Shown piece by piece: positions 1-6,270 of a stretch of DNA of 20,512 nt. The DNA is from a virus: positions 1 through 20,512 of the IMG/VR virus record IMGVR_UViG_3300049846_000151. One strand, written 5' to 3'. Below the pieces are notes generated by a model, which worked only from the letters and a program-made list of their open reading frames with translations, had not been told where the DNA came from and made no database searches. The translations under genes were made by a program, and so were the position numbers. Each line of letters opens with the position of its first letter. The stretch's first letter is position 1.

Positions 1-357
1 TCCCAGAGGTTCGACATCAAGGATCTGTTGTCGTGGTTGTTCACCGACAAGGAGGCTGGCGACGGCGAGGTGTCCAACTGGGGTGAGGAGCTGCGCCGGC
101 AACAGGCACGGCGGCAGAAGATCCTGGCCGACCGGGCCGAGGGCAAGGTGGTGGACATCGAGTGGGTGATCGATGTCATGTCCAGGGTGGCTGCTGGTGT
201 GAAATCGGAGGGGCAGCGCTTTGAGAACGAGGGGCCTTCACAGCTGGCTGGCTTGTCAGTGGCCGAGGCGCGCCAGGTGATCAAAAAGTTCGAGGACGCA
301 CGCAACCGGGAGTGGCAACGACTTGCCGACGAGTTTTCAAAGGAAACAACTAGCTGA
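1..357 (+). CDS. Terminase small subunit, Nu1-like (5' partial)
   Basis: The reading frame is open from the first base, so the N-terminal DNA-binding part lies outside the window; about 118 residues are visible. They are mostly charged and helical. One segment (ELRRQQARRQKILADRAEGK, followed by a V-D-I-E-W stretch) resembles the middle of Nu1-type small terminase subunits, where a basic helix leads into a conserved 'gk.v....v' turn. In that family the protein recognises the packaging site and recruits the large subunit for DNA cutting and head filling. The stop codon overlaps the start of the large terminase by 35 bases, so the two are probably translationally coupled. A TTG at base 28 is a possible in-frame start, but the frame continues upstream in keeping with the domain. 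The assignment rests on position and general character more than on diagnostic residues. Confidence 0.75.
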   Translation, partial: SQRFDIKDLLSWLFTDKEAGDGEVSNWGEELRRQQARRQKILADRAEGKVVDIEWVIDVMSRVAAGVKSEGQRFENEGPSQLAGLSVAEARQVIKKFEDARNREWQRLADEFSKETTS

Positions 358-2155
358 CGCCTGGGACAGATTGTTCGCTCCTCGAGACCGGCGCCCGATC
401 TGGCAGTGGGCTGAGGAGAGCATCTTCATGCCGCCGGGTTTGACTCGGCGCGTGTTCGAGGCTTCTACCAGTCGGCACTTCATTCCAATATTCGACGCGC
501 TGCAGGACGACGCCGTGCGCCAGGTAGTCATAGCCAAGCCGGTGCGCGGTGGCGGCACGTTGATCTCGGACATCTGGCACTGCTGGACGCGGGCGAACGA
601 CCCGGGTCCGGCGATGGCTATTCTGCAGACTGACGACATCGCCAAAGACCACTTCCAAGACCGGCTGCGGATGATGATGCTGAAGAGTCCGGTGTTGCAG
701 TCGTTGCTTCCCGAGGACAGGCACGGAGTCACCAAGAGCGAGATCCGGTTTCGAGACGGGCTGCCTATGTTCGTCACTGGCCCGTCGATCAGCAACCTGC
801 AAACTAAGGGCCTGCGCTACGTGTCGTGCGACGAGGTGTGGCTGTATAAGCCGGGCACCGTTGTGGAGGCTGAGGGTCGGCTTGGCGACTTTACCAAGAT
901 GGGTTTGTCCAAGCTGCTGCTGATTTCGCAGGGCGGCGTCGAGGACGACGACTTTGACCGCAGGTTCAAGGATGGTTCGTGTGAGGAGTGGGAGGTGGCG
1001 TGCGTCGGTTGCGGAAGCTACTTCCAGCCACGGTTTAAGTGGGGCGAGCAGGAACCGTATCGAGGGTTGCGCTGGGACGAGCACAAGGACGACAAGGGCT
1101 TTTGGAATATCGAGGCGTGCCTGGCATCGATCCGCTACGAGTGCCCGCACTGTGGACACGCGCACAAAGACGGGGCGTCCACAAAGCAGGCATGGAACCG
1201 TAGCGGGCGGTATGCGGTTACTAACGGTAACGCACCGAAATCGAAGCGGTCATTCCATTGGCCGGGAACCATCGATTGGCCGTGGGACAAGTTGGTCGAG
1301 TTTTATCTGTCCGCCCGTAACGCGCTGCGGATGGGCATGGTCGAGCCCACGATTCAGTTCTGGCAGAAGTACATGGCCGAGCCCAAATCCGAGAAGTCAG
1401 CTTTGGACGGTGGCGCCGAGATCAAGCGTGTTGACGCCCACGACAACAGCAACGAGTTCATCCGGTGCCTGTGCTGCGACCGTCAGGCTGAGGGCCTGTA
1501 TTGGGCGGCTGTGTATTCCATATCCAAGCTGGGCAACATATCGGTGCTGTGGTTCGGGAAGCTGTATGGTGGCGCCGCATTGAAGGCCAAGGCGGATGAG
1601 TTCCGGTGCCACAACGTCCTGATTGATTCAGGGTTTGAGGCCAAGGGGCCGCACGGTGTCTATGCGTTGTGCTGTGAGCATGGATCGCCGGCCCAGCACT
1701 GGATCGCCACCAAGGGTGAGGACACGACGTTCTTCTGGCACCAGGTCGCCAAGGGCAAGCGCGTGATGCGGTCTTACTCGGAACGGACTAAGGGCGATCC
1801 TGAGGCCGGATCTCAAGAGGGCGGGAAGCGGTTCGCTACACTCATCCGGTTCAGTTCTGACGTGATGAACGAGCGGCTGGATGCGATGATCTCGAGGTCT
1901 CAGTTCAGCGTGGCTGCCGAGCAACCGACTGCGGACCATGAGGAGTTCAAGCGGCAGATAGGGTCTGAGTATCGGAAGCGGAAGGAGGACAAGTTCACCG
2001 GCAGGATGCGGTGGGTGTGGGTGTGTCCATCGAGGAACAACCACCTGCGAGACTGCTCAAAGCAGGCCGTCTTGGCGGCGATTATGGGCGGCGTTTTGGT
2101 CGACCAGGCCGACTCCGCGCATACCGAGCCCCACAATGATTTGCCGGCCACTTAA
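323..2155 (+). CDS. Terminase large subunit, GpA family
   Basis: This is the ATP-driven DNA packaging motor and head-filling nuclease of the phage. The GpA pattern is clear. A PIWQWAEE start lies near residues 25-32. A lambda-style ATP-binding segment (AKPVRGGGTLIS, about 71-82) has its lysine at the beginning rather than in a GKT/S end. The Walker B is YVSCDEVW at 166-173. A zinc-ribbon has CVGC at 227-230 and CPHC at 274-277. A nuclease segment, VLIDSGFEAKG, lies at about 432-442. The length (610 residues from TTG) fits the family. The start is uncertain: no ATG exists before the conserved N-terminus, and TTG at 323 is the first candidate after an upstream stop, with GGGAG about ten bases before it; TTG at 371 is possible. 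The 3' end overlaps the oppositely oriented gene by 74 bases. Confidence 0.95.
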   Translation: MPTSFQRKQLADAWDRLFAPRDRRPIWQWAEESIFMPPGLTRRVFEASTSRHFIPIFDALQDDAVRQVVIAKPVRGGGTLISDIWHCWTRANDPGPAMAILQTDDIAKDHFQDRLRMMMLKSPVLQSLLPEDRHGVTKSEIRFRDGLPMFVTGPSISNLQTKGLRYVSCDEVWLYKPGTVVEAEGRLGDFTKMGLSKLLLISQGGVEDDDFDRRFKDGSCEEWEVACVGCGSYFQPRFKWGEQEPYRGLRWDEHKDDKGFWNIEACLASIRYECPHCGHAHKDGASTKQAWNRSGRYAVTNGNAPKSKRSFHWPGTIDWPWDKLVEFYLSARNALRMGMVEPTIQFWQKYMAEPKSEKSALDGGAEIKRVDAHDNSNEFIRCLCCDRQAEGLYWAAVYSISKLGNISVLWFGKLYGGAALKAKADEFRCHNVLIDSGFEAKGPHGVYALCCEHGSPAQHWIATKGEDTTFFWHQVAKGKRVMRSYSERTKGDPEAGSQEGGKRFATLIRFSSDVMNERLDAMISRSQFSVAAEQPTADHEEFKRQIGSEYRKRKEDKFTGRMRWVWVCPSRNNHLRDCSKQAVLAAIMGGVLVDQADSAHTEPHNDLPAT

Positions 2156-2507
2156 GCCCGGTCTTCCGGCGCCATTCCCGGGCGATGGAGGACATGAACT
2201 CGGGGTTCGTTTTGAATACGCTGGCGAATGAGGACAGGTTGTGACCGTTGGCGACGACGGGCTCGAGCATTAGCGACACAACAGCGAACCTCATTGCCGC
2301 CCGCTTAACGTCTGCCGTTTTGCCGTAGGGCGCGGTCCAGCAGAACTCCAAAACGAACCGCAATGCATCTGCAAGGACGGCAAAGCGCTGGTCTGTAGAT
2401 AGTTCGTCCCAATCGGGCACAGATATTGGCTCTTCCTGCTCTGTTACAGGCAGTTCCGCAGCCTCGCTTGTGCCGTCCCACTTAACTACGACGGTTTTGT
2501 CAGCCAC
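2082..2507 (-). CDS. Small helix-turn-helix DNA-binding protein, divergent
   Basis: This is the only leftward gene I accept in the window; it fills an otherwise empty gap between terminase and gpW. The 141-residue protein has an acidic N-terminus, a helical middle, and a segment at about 89-119 (NLSSFASVFKTNPEFMSSIA, then R-E-W-R-R-K-T-G-L-K) laid out like a helix-turn-helix. It ends in a basic tail (ARSRPGRPKRRP) suited to DNA contact. It starts with GTG and has no visible Shine-Dalgarno sequence. Its 3' end is antisense to the last 74 bases of the large terminase. A divergent promoter region and a copy of the CTGAAATTCAGC palindrome lie just upstream, so autoregulation and control of the late genes is a reasonable inference. 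It could instead be a small-terminase-like or host-derived regulator. The protein does not look like a mirror-frame shadow, but coding support is moderate. Confidence 0.68.
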   Translation of the reverse strand: MADKTVVVKWDGTSEAAELPVTEQEEPISVPDWDELSTDQRFAVLADALRFVLEFCWTAPYGKTADVKRAAMRFAVVSLMLEPVVANGHNLSSFASVFKTNPEFMSSIAREWRRKTGLKWPANHCGARYARSRPGRPKRRP

Positions 2508-2568
2508 TTTTGCACTGTATCAGCAATGCGCTTGCAATACAAGCGTCTGAAATTCAGCATGTAATTGG
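2508..2568. promoter_or_regulatory. Divergent intergenic region with candidate promoters
   Basis: This is the only divergent gap in the window and so the obvious place for promoters. Leftward, TTGTAT (2542-2537) and TACAGT (2519-2514) are separated by 17 bases. Initiation would fall at about the GTG start of the regulator, giving an almost leaderless message and fitting the missing ribosome site. Rightward, TTGCAC (2510-2515) and TGCAAT (2533-2538) are also 17 bases apart but match the consensus poorly. Neither promoter is better than suggestive, and phage late promoters may not use the host consensus. Confidence 0.35.
2547..2558. promoter_or_regulatory. Palindromic repeat CTGAAATTCAGC, copy 1
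   Basis: The core CTGAA-A-TTCAG is an inverted repeat with a single-base centre. This copy lies 10 bases before the ATG of the gpW-like gene and 39 bases upstream of the start of the divergent helix-turn-helix gene. The same 12 bases recur exactly at 9071 and 17602. The symmetry and position suit an operator for a dimeric regulator, but a role as an RNA hairpin near the start codon is not excluded. Confidence 0.6.
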
Positions 2569-2853
2569 ATGGCTGTCGACTATTTTATCGGCTGGACACA
2601 GGTCGAACTCGAGACCGAGCTGCGTCGCAGCCAGGAGGAGTTGGCGCGGGGGAAGTCCATTACCCAGGCGTCCGCCGGCGACTCCTCGTTCCAGTTCAAG
2701 CTGGAGCAGACCATTCGGGAGCGGATTTCCATGCTGCTTTTCAAGCTGAACCAGCTGGACCCGGACACCTATCCCACGTCGAGCACCCGGCCAATCCGCA
2801 GAACCCAAGTCGTGTTTCCTGCCACGTTTGGTGAGGCCCCGGCAGACGAGTGA
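2569..2853 (+). CDS. Head-completion protein, gpW-like
   Basis: The 94-residue protein sits between the large terminase and the portal, exactly where lambda has gpW, which enters the head after packaging and forms the site for tail attachment. The N-terminal helix (TQVELETELRRSQEELARGK, residues 10-29) is followed by a turn with ASAGDSS and a second helix ending in LNQLDPDTYP. This helix-hairpin-helix layout is common to gpW-like head-tail joiners; the proline- and threonine-rich C-terminus is extra. Its ATG follows the palindromic repeat closely and lacks a good Shine-Dalgarno sequence. The stop is one base before the portal ATG, so the two are coupled. The assignment is by context and helix pattern. 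Confidence 0.78.
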   Translation: MAVDYFIGWTQVELETELRRSQEELARGKSITQASAGDSSFQFKLEQTIRERISMLLFKLNQLDPDTYPTSSTRPIRRTQVVFPATFGEAPADE

Positions 2854-2854
2854 T

Positions 2855-4369
2855 ATGCCGACAGAACCCGTCCAAGTAACCCCCGGCTACCGGGTCATTG
2901 ATCGGCGCGGCAAGATGCCGTGGGCGGGACATTCTGCTCCGAACAGGATGATCGAGGGGGCCACGCCCACTACCCAGCGAGCGCGGATCCCGCAGCTCGA
3001 CCAGGACATGCACCGGAACGTGTCCGCGATGGGCCGGAAGCAGCTGCTCACGCTTGGGCGCTGGCTCTTTTGGAACTTCCCGGCTGTGTCTGGAGCCATT
3101 CTCGAGCAGGCAATGCTGGCGACCGAGAACTTCAAGCCGCAGTATTACGGTGAGAGTAAGCGGTGGGGCGATAAGGCCGAGGAGTATCTGCTCAACTGGG
3201 AGAAGACAGCTGACATCGCTGGTTGGCCCTATGACATGGACTACTACCGGAACAACCTGGTGATCCATGAGCTTAGGGACGGCGACGTTGGGACCATAAT
3301 GACTCGGGGTGAGGGTGGAGTGCCGAGGATCCAGGTCATTGCCGGCCACCGCATCTACAACCCGACCGGAGAGCCTTTTGTCCGCGGTGGTCCGTTCGAT
3401 GGTTCGCGGATTTGTGATGGCGTGATCATCGATGACTACCGGGCTCCGATTGCGTATCGGGTGGTCGATGAGGACGGCGAATCGTTCACGGACATCCCGG
3501 CGTCGAACATGTTCCTGTCGTTTACGCCAAAGGCGTGCGACCAGGTTCGTGGCATTTCCGCTCTGGCCACTGCTGTTTTCGACTGGCAGGACATCAAAGA
3601 GTCCAGGCACTACGAGTTGATCGCACAGAAGGCCGCCAGTGCGGTTGCGTTGATCGAGGAGAACGAGGCTGGCGAAGCTGACCCGGCTGATGGGATTATC
3701 AAGACTGCCGCAACATTCGATTCTTCCGGCAACAAAACCGCACTGGACACGCAAGAGGTGGCTGGGGGTCTTTACCGCTATTTCAAGGCTGGGACGAACG
3801 CCAAGCTGCAGGCTTTCAGCTACGACAGGCCAGGCACCAGCGTCCAGCAATACCAAGAGACCATTATCCGAGACGCATTCCAGGGTATGGAGTGGTCATA
3901 CTTCTTCAGCCACGACCCGTCCAAGATTGGCGGTGCATCGATGCGCGTGGTTGTCGAGAAGATCAACCGCGTCATACGAAAGCGGCAGAAGATGGTGTCG
4001 CAGGCGATGGCACGCCTGCACGGGTGGGTGATCAGCGTGGCCGTCCTGCGCGGCGAGCTGCCGTTCAACAAGGACTGGTGGAAGTGGGAATATCAGCTGC
4101 CGCCCGAGATCACCGCTGACAAGAAATACGACAGTGATGTCGACCTGCAGGAATACGAGGCCAAGTTTACCACGCTGAGGGACATCTGCGCCCGGCGCGG
4201 CAAGTATTGGGAGGAAGTCCAAGACCAATACCTCCTCGAGCAGAAACGGCTTCAGGAAAAGGCAGAGGAGATGGGCGTTGCAGTCCCTGGTGTGGCTATG
4301 CCAGAAGATCCAGAATCAGAGGATCCTGAAGCTGAAACGGAGGACGAAAATGAAGCAAGCAAGGATTAG
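2855..4369 (+). CDS. Portal protein, lambda (gpB) family
   Basis: The 504-residue protein forms the ring at one head vertex through which DNA enters and leaves and to which terminase and then the neck bind. Family features include the early segment of alternating basic helices leading to ALGRW-like FPAVSGAILEQ (about 75-92), the RDGDVGTI strand (about 142-149), the QVIAGHRIYNP segment (about 160-170), a loop with a wing around FTPKACDQVRGIS, and a long C-terminal helix region. The tail is very acidic (repeated E-D-P-E). I chose ATG at 2855, one base after the gpW stop; an in-frame TTG at 2828 would add nine residues overlapping gpW and is less likely. The 3' end overlaps the protease start by 20 bases. 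Confidence 0.93.
   Translation: MPTEPVQVTPGYRVIDRRGKMPWAGHSAPNRMIEGATPTTQRARIPQLDQDMHRNVSAMGRKQLLTLGRWLFWNFPAVSGAILEQAMLATENFKPQYYGESKRWGDKAEEYLLNWEKTADIAGWPYDMDYYRNNLVIHELRDGDVGTIMTRGEGGVPRIQVIAGHRIYNPTGEPFVRGGPFDGSRICDGVIIDDYRAPIAYRVVDEDGESFTDIPASNMFLSFTPKACDQVRGISALATAVFDWQDIKESRHYELIAQKAASAVALIEENEAGEADPADGIIKTAATFDSSGNKTALDTQEVAGGLYRYFKAGTNAKLQAFSYDRPGTSVQQYQETIIRDAFQGMEWSYFFSHDPSKIGGASMRVVVEKINRVIRKRQKMVSQAMARLHGWVISVAVLRGELPFNKDWWKWEYQLPPEITADKKYDSDVDLQEYEAKFTTLRDICARRGKYWEEVQDQYLLEQKRLQEKAEEMGVAVPGVAMPEDPESEDPEAETEDENEASKD
4339..4343 (+). promoter_or_regulatory. Shine-Dalgarno site that fixes the protease start
   Basis: GGAGG lies six bases before ATG 4350, inside the end of the portal gene. 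It supports this start over the TTG at 4278, which would add 24 residues that merely read the portal's acidic tail in another frame. Confidence 0.7.
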
Positions 4370-5246
4370 CTCTTTTGCGGTGGCCAACGGCAACGTCAAC
4401 CGGGACTCCGGGATGATCATGGGCGTGTCGGTCATTACGGCTGGCGTCGTGCGCGGCCATGGAATGTTTGCCGACGAAACCACCATCGCCCAGGTCTACG
4501 GACTGATGAAGGAGATGGGAACCGTCAAGGTCAAGGCCGACCACTACAGTGGATTCGACAAGATAGTCGGCGCACTGGTTAACCCGACCATCGACGGCGA
4601 CCGTGTGCGTGCCGACTTCCAGCTCATCCAGGCACATGAGATGTATCCAGTGATTCTCGAGCTGGCTGAAAAACAGCCTGAGACGTTCGGTTTTAGTATC
4701 GCCTTCAGCGGTGTTCCTGAAGAGCGCGACAAGATGCTATACGCAAGGGCATCAGAGCTTTACAGCGTGGATTTGGTGGATTCGCCCGCCGCCAATCCGT
4801 CCGGTCTGTTCGAGGGCGGCCCTGAAATTAACCCTATACATAGGAACAAGATGATCGACCAGATCAAAGAACTGTTGGGGTTTGCCGCCAAGACCAACGA
4901 GAGTTTGTCGGCGCTGCAAGCCGAGGTCGCCAAGGTTGTTAGCCTCGAGGCGAAAAACAAGGAACTGTCGGACGCTTTGGCTGCGAAATCCGCTGAGTGC
5001 GCCGAGATCCAGGCCAAGCTGGACGCCGCCAACAAGGCTGCGGTGTCCACTGAGGAGCTGGCATCGAAGAAGGCCATTGAGATCACCGCTGCCCAGGGTG
5101 TGCCGCCTGTTCAGGCTGGCGCCCCGAACGCTTCCGGCAAGGATCTGCTGGAGCAGCTTGAGTCCATCGTGGACTCCAACGAGCGGACGGCCTTTTTCCG
5201 CAAGCACCGCAACGAACTGCTCGCCCTTCGTCGGGCGCGTAAATAA
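4350..5246 (+). CDS. Prohead protease fused to scaffold domain
   Basis: The 298-residue protein has two parts. Residues 1-155 look like a herpesvirus/HK97-type head maturation protease. A histidine lies in VKADHYSG (His65) followed by KIVGAL. A serine lies in ETFGFSIAFSG (Ser116). The domain closes with YARASELYSVDLVDSPAANP at 131-150, the ending typical of prohead proteases. Residues 165-235 are a heptad-like alanine- and glutamate-rich coiled coil, followed by a flexible Pro/Gly/Ala linker and a basic C-terminus (FFRKHRNELLALRR) suited to capsid binding, as in scaffolding proteins. The protein probably guides capsid shell assembly and then digests the scaffold, possibly itself. It overlaps the portal gene and sits 28 bases before the capsid gene. 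The third catalytic residue cannot be named with certainty. Confidence 0.87.
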   Translation: MKQARISSFAVANGNVNRDSGMIMGVSVITAGVVRGHGMFADETTIAQVYGLMKEMGTVKVKADHYSGFDKIVGALVNPTIDGDRVRADFQLIQAHEMYPVILELAEKQPETFGFSIAFSGVPEERDKMLYARASELYSVDLVDSPAANPSGLFEGGPEINPIHRNKMIDQIKELLGFAAKTNESLSALQAEVAKVVSLEAKNKELSDALAAKSAECAEIQAKLDAANKAAVSTEELASKKAIEITAAQGVPPVQAGAPNASGKDLLEQLESIVDSNERTAFFRKHRNELLALRRARK

Positions 5247-5262
5247 CCGATAACAACCCCAC
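5243..5262 (+). promoter_or_regulatory. 20-base leader shared with the tail-tube gene, capsid copy
   Basis: ATAACCGATAACAACCCCAC begins inside the stop codon of the protease gene and ends 12 bases before the capsid ATG. It matches the sequence before the tail-tube gene (10872-10891) at 17 of 20 positions, with no coding reason for the match. In this copy it is followed by GGAG, eight bases before the ATG. Confidence 0.55.
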
Positions 5263-5274
5263 GGAGTACATTCT

Positions 5275-6159
5275 ATGGCGACATACACCAACCTCGACAA
5301 TGAGATCTTCGCGCAGAGTGCGCTGCAAGCGTTCACGAAGACGCTTCTGCCGCTGAGCGCTTTCTCGACCAACTTCTCGCCGGATCCGGTGCAGAAGGGC
5401 AACAACGTGCTTGTGCCGTTGATTGCTGCGCTCACGGCCACCACGTTTGGCGGCTCTTACGTCAGCACGGCTGGCAGCAAGACCGTAATCACCGTTGCCA
5501 TCAACCGGCACAAGGTGGTCCTGATCGGCCAGAGCGACCTGGACGCTGCGGGCAGTTCCGAGGCGTCCCTTGAGTCGTTCGGGTGGCAGCAGGGCCGGGC
5601 TCTTGCACAGGCCGTGCTCGAGGACATCTTTACCCTCGTAACCACTGCCAACTTCAGCATCGTCAGCACGGTCGCCTCGACGGCCTTGAACGTGCCCGAG
5701 CTGCGCAAGGCTCGGCTGGCGCTGAACCAGGCCAACTGCCCGCCCGAACCGCGCTCTGCGATCATCGACTGCGTGCCGTATGACGCGCTCCTGTCGGTGA
5801 CTAACTTCGTTCAGGCGCACATGTTCAACGACAGCCAGGTGCTGTCCGAGGGGCGGCTGATGCGGGCGCTCGGGTTCAACTTCTACGAGGTGAACTCGGT
5901 GTTCGTGTCCGGCGCGTCCATCAACGGCTTCTTCTGCCATCCGCAGGCGGTCGCGGTTGCGATGCGTTACCTGCAGCCTCAACCCGGCAACACCTACCTC
6001 AACGCTCGCCCCGTGTCGGATCCGCAGACCGGGTTCACCATGGGGCTGCGCGACTTCTTCGATAACGCGACCGGCTACCGCTACATCGCGCTCGAGGCCA
6101 ACTACGGATACAGCGCTGGCATCACCAATGCCGGGCGCATCGTCGGTCGCACTGACTAG
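5275..6159 (+). CDS. Major capsid protein
   Basis: The position directly after the protease/scaffold, the length (294 residues) and the composition (few charges, many small and beta-prone residues, no cleavable extension evident) fit an HK97-fold major capsid protein. The segment QSALQAFTKTLLPLSAFSTN near the N-terminus resembles the N-arm, and the central stretch with IGQSDLDAAG, a long helix (GRALAQAVLEDIFTLV) and later NFYEVNSVFVSGASINGFF is typical of the spine helix and P-domain. The ending, YIALEANYGYSAGITNAGRI, is the usual hydrophobic capsid C-terminus. No delta domain is apparent, because scaffolding is supplied by the upstream gene. A GGAG site lies eight bases before the ATG. Two terminators follow. 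Confidence 0.9.
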   Translation: MATYTNLDNEIFAQSALQAFTKTLLPLSAFSTNFSPDPVQKGNNVLVPLIAALTATTFGGSYVSTAGSKTVITVAINRHKVVLIGQSDLDAAGSSEASLESFGWQQGRALAQAVLEDIFTLVTTANFSIVSTVASTALNVPELRKARLALNQANCPPEPRSAIIDCVPYDALLSVTNFVQAHMFNDSQVLSEGRLMRALGFNFYEVNSVFVSGASINGFFCHPQAVAVAMRYLQPQPGNTYLNARPVSDPQTGFTMGLRDFFDNATGYRYIALEANYGYSAGITNAGRIVGRTD

Positions 6160-6182
6160 TTTACCGCATAGGTCATAACGAG

Positions 6183-6216
6183 ACAGGCGGCGTGATTGGA
6201 CCGCCTGTTTGCTTTC
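6183..6216 (+). terminator. Intrinsic terminator 1 after the capsid gene
   Basis: ACAGGCGG (6183-6190) pairs perfectly with CCGCCTGT (6201-6208) around a ten-base loop, and TTGCTTT follows. It lies 23 bases after the capsid stop. The U-run is interrupted, so termination may be partial. Confidence 0.75.
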
Positions 6217-6234
6217 CACAACCCGGGAAGTGGG

Positions 6235-6270
6235 CGGCAGCGGCACCAATCACCGCTGCCGTTTTCTTTT
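6235..6270 (+). terminator. Intrinsic terminator 2, abutting the glycosyltransferase start
   Basis: CGGCAGCGG (6235-6243) pairs with CCGCTGCCG (6253-6261) as a nine-base, almost all G-C stem, followed by TTTTCTTTT (6262-6270). The U-run ends at the base before ATG 6271. This is the stronger of the two hairpins. Together they should cut transcription of the next genes from the capsid side unless it is overridden. Confidence 0.82.

Noticed and set aside
350-1165. Leftward 271-residue open frame opposite the large terminase
   Set aside because: It mirrors a strongly supported gene in GC-rich DNA and has a low-complexity, Arg/Val/His-rich product with no motif.
954-1583. Rightward 209-residue open frame within the terminase gene
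   Set aside because: It is an Arg/Ser/Thr-rich frame-shifted reading of the zinc-ribbon and nuclease region, where the terminase frame is conserved.
2741-3856. Leftward 371-residue open frame opposite the portal gene
   Set aside because: It is long only because the opposite strand of a GC-rich gene rarely holds stops. It has no recognisable motif, and the portal frame is certain.
4278-4349. Extended start (TTG 4278) for the protease gene
   Set aside because: A GGAGG site at the right distance selects ATG 4350, and the extra residues only re-read the portal's acidic end.
5083-6249. Leftward 388-residue open frame opposite scaffold and capsid
   Set aside because: It spans two real genes and a terminator, which a genuine gene would not do, and the product is Arg/Val/Gly-rich without motifs.
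6196-6270. Extended start upstream of the fused glycosyltransferase
   Set aside because: It would translate both halves of the second terminator. The family begins with the M..KLSLCMI pattern at 6271.
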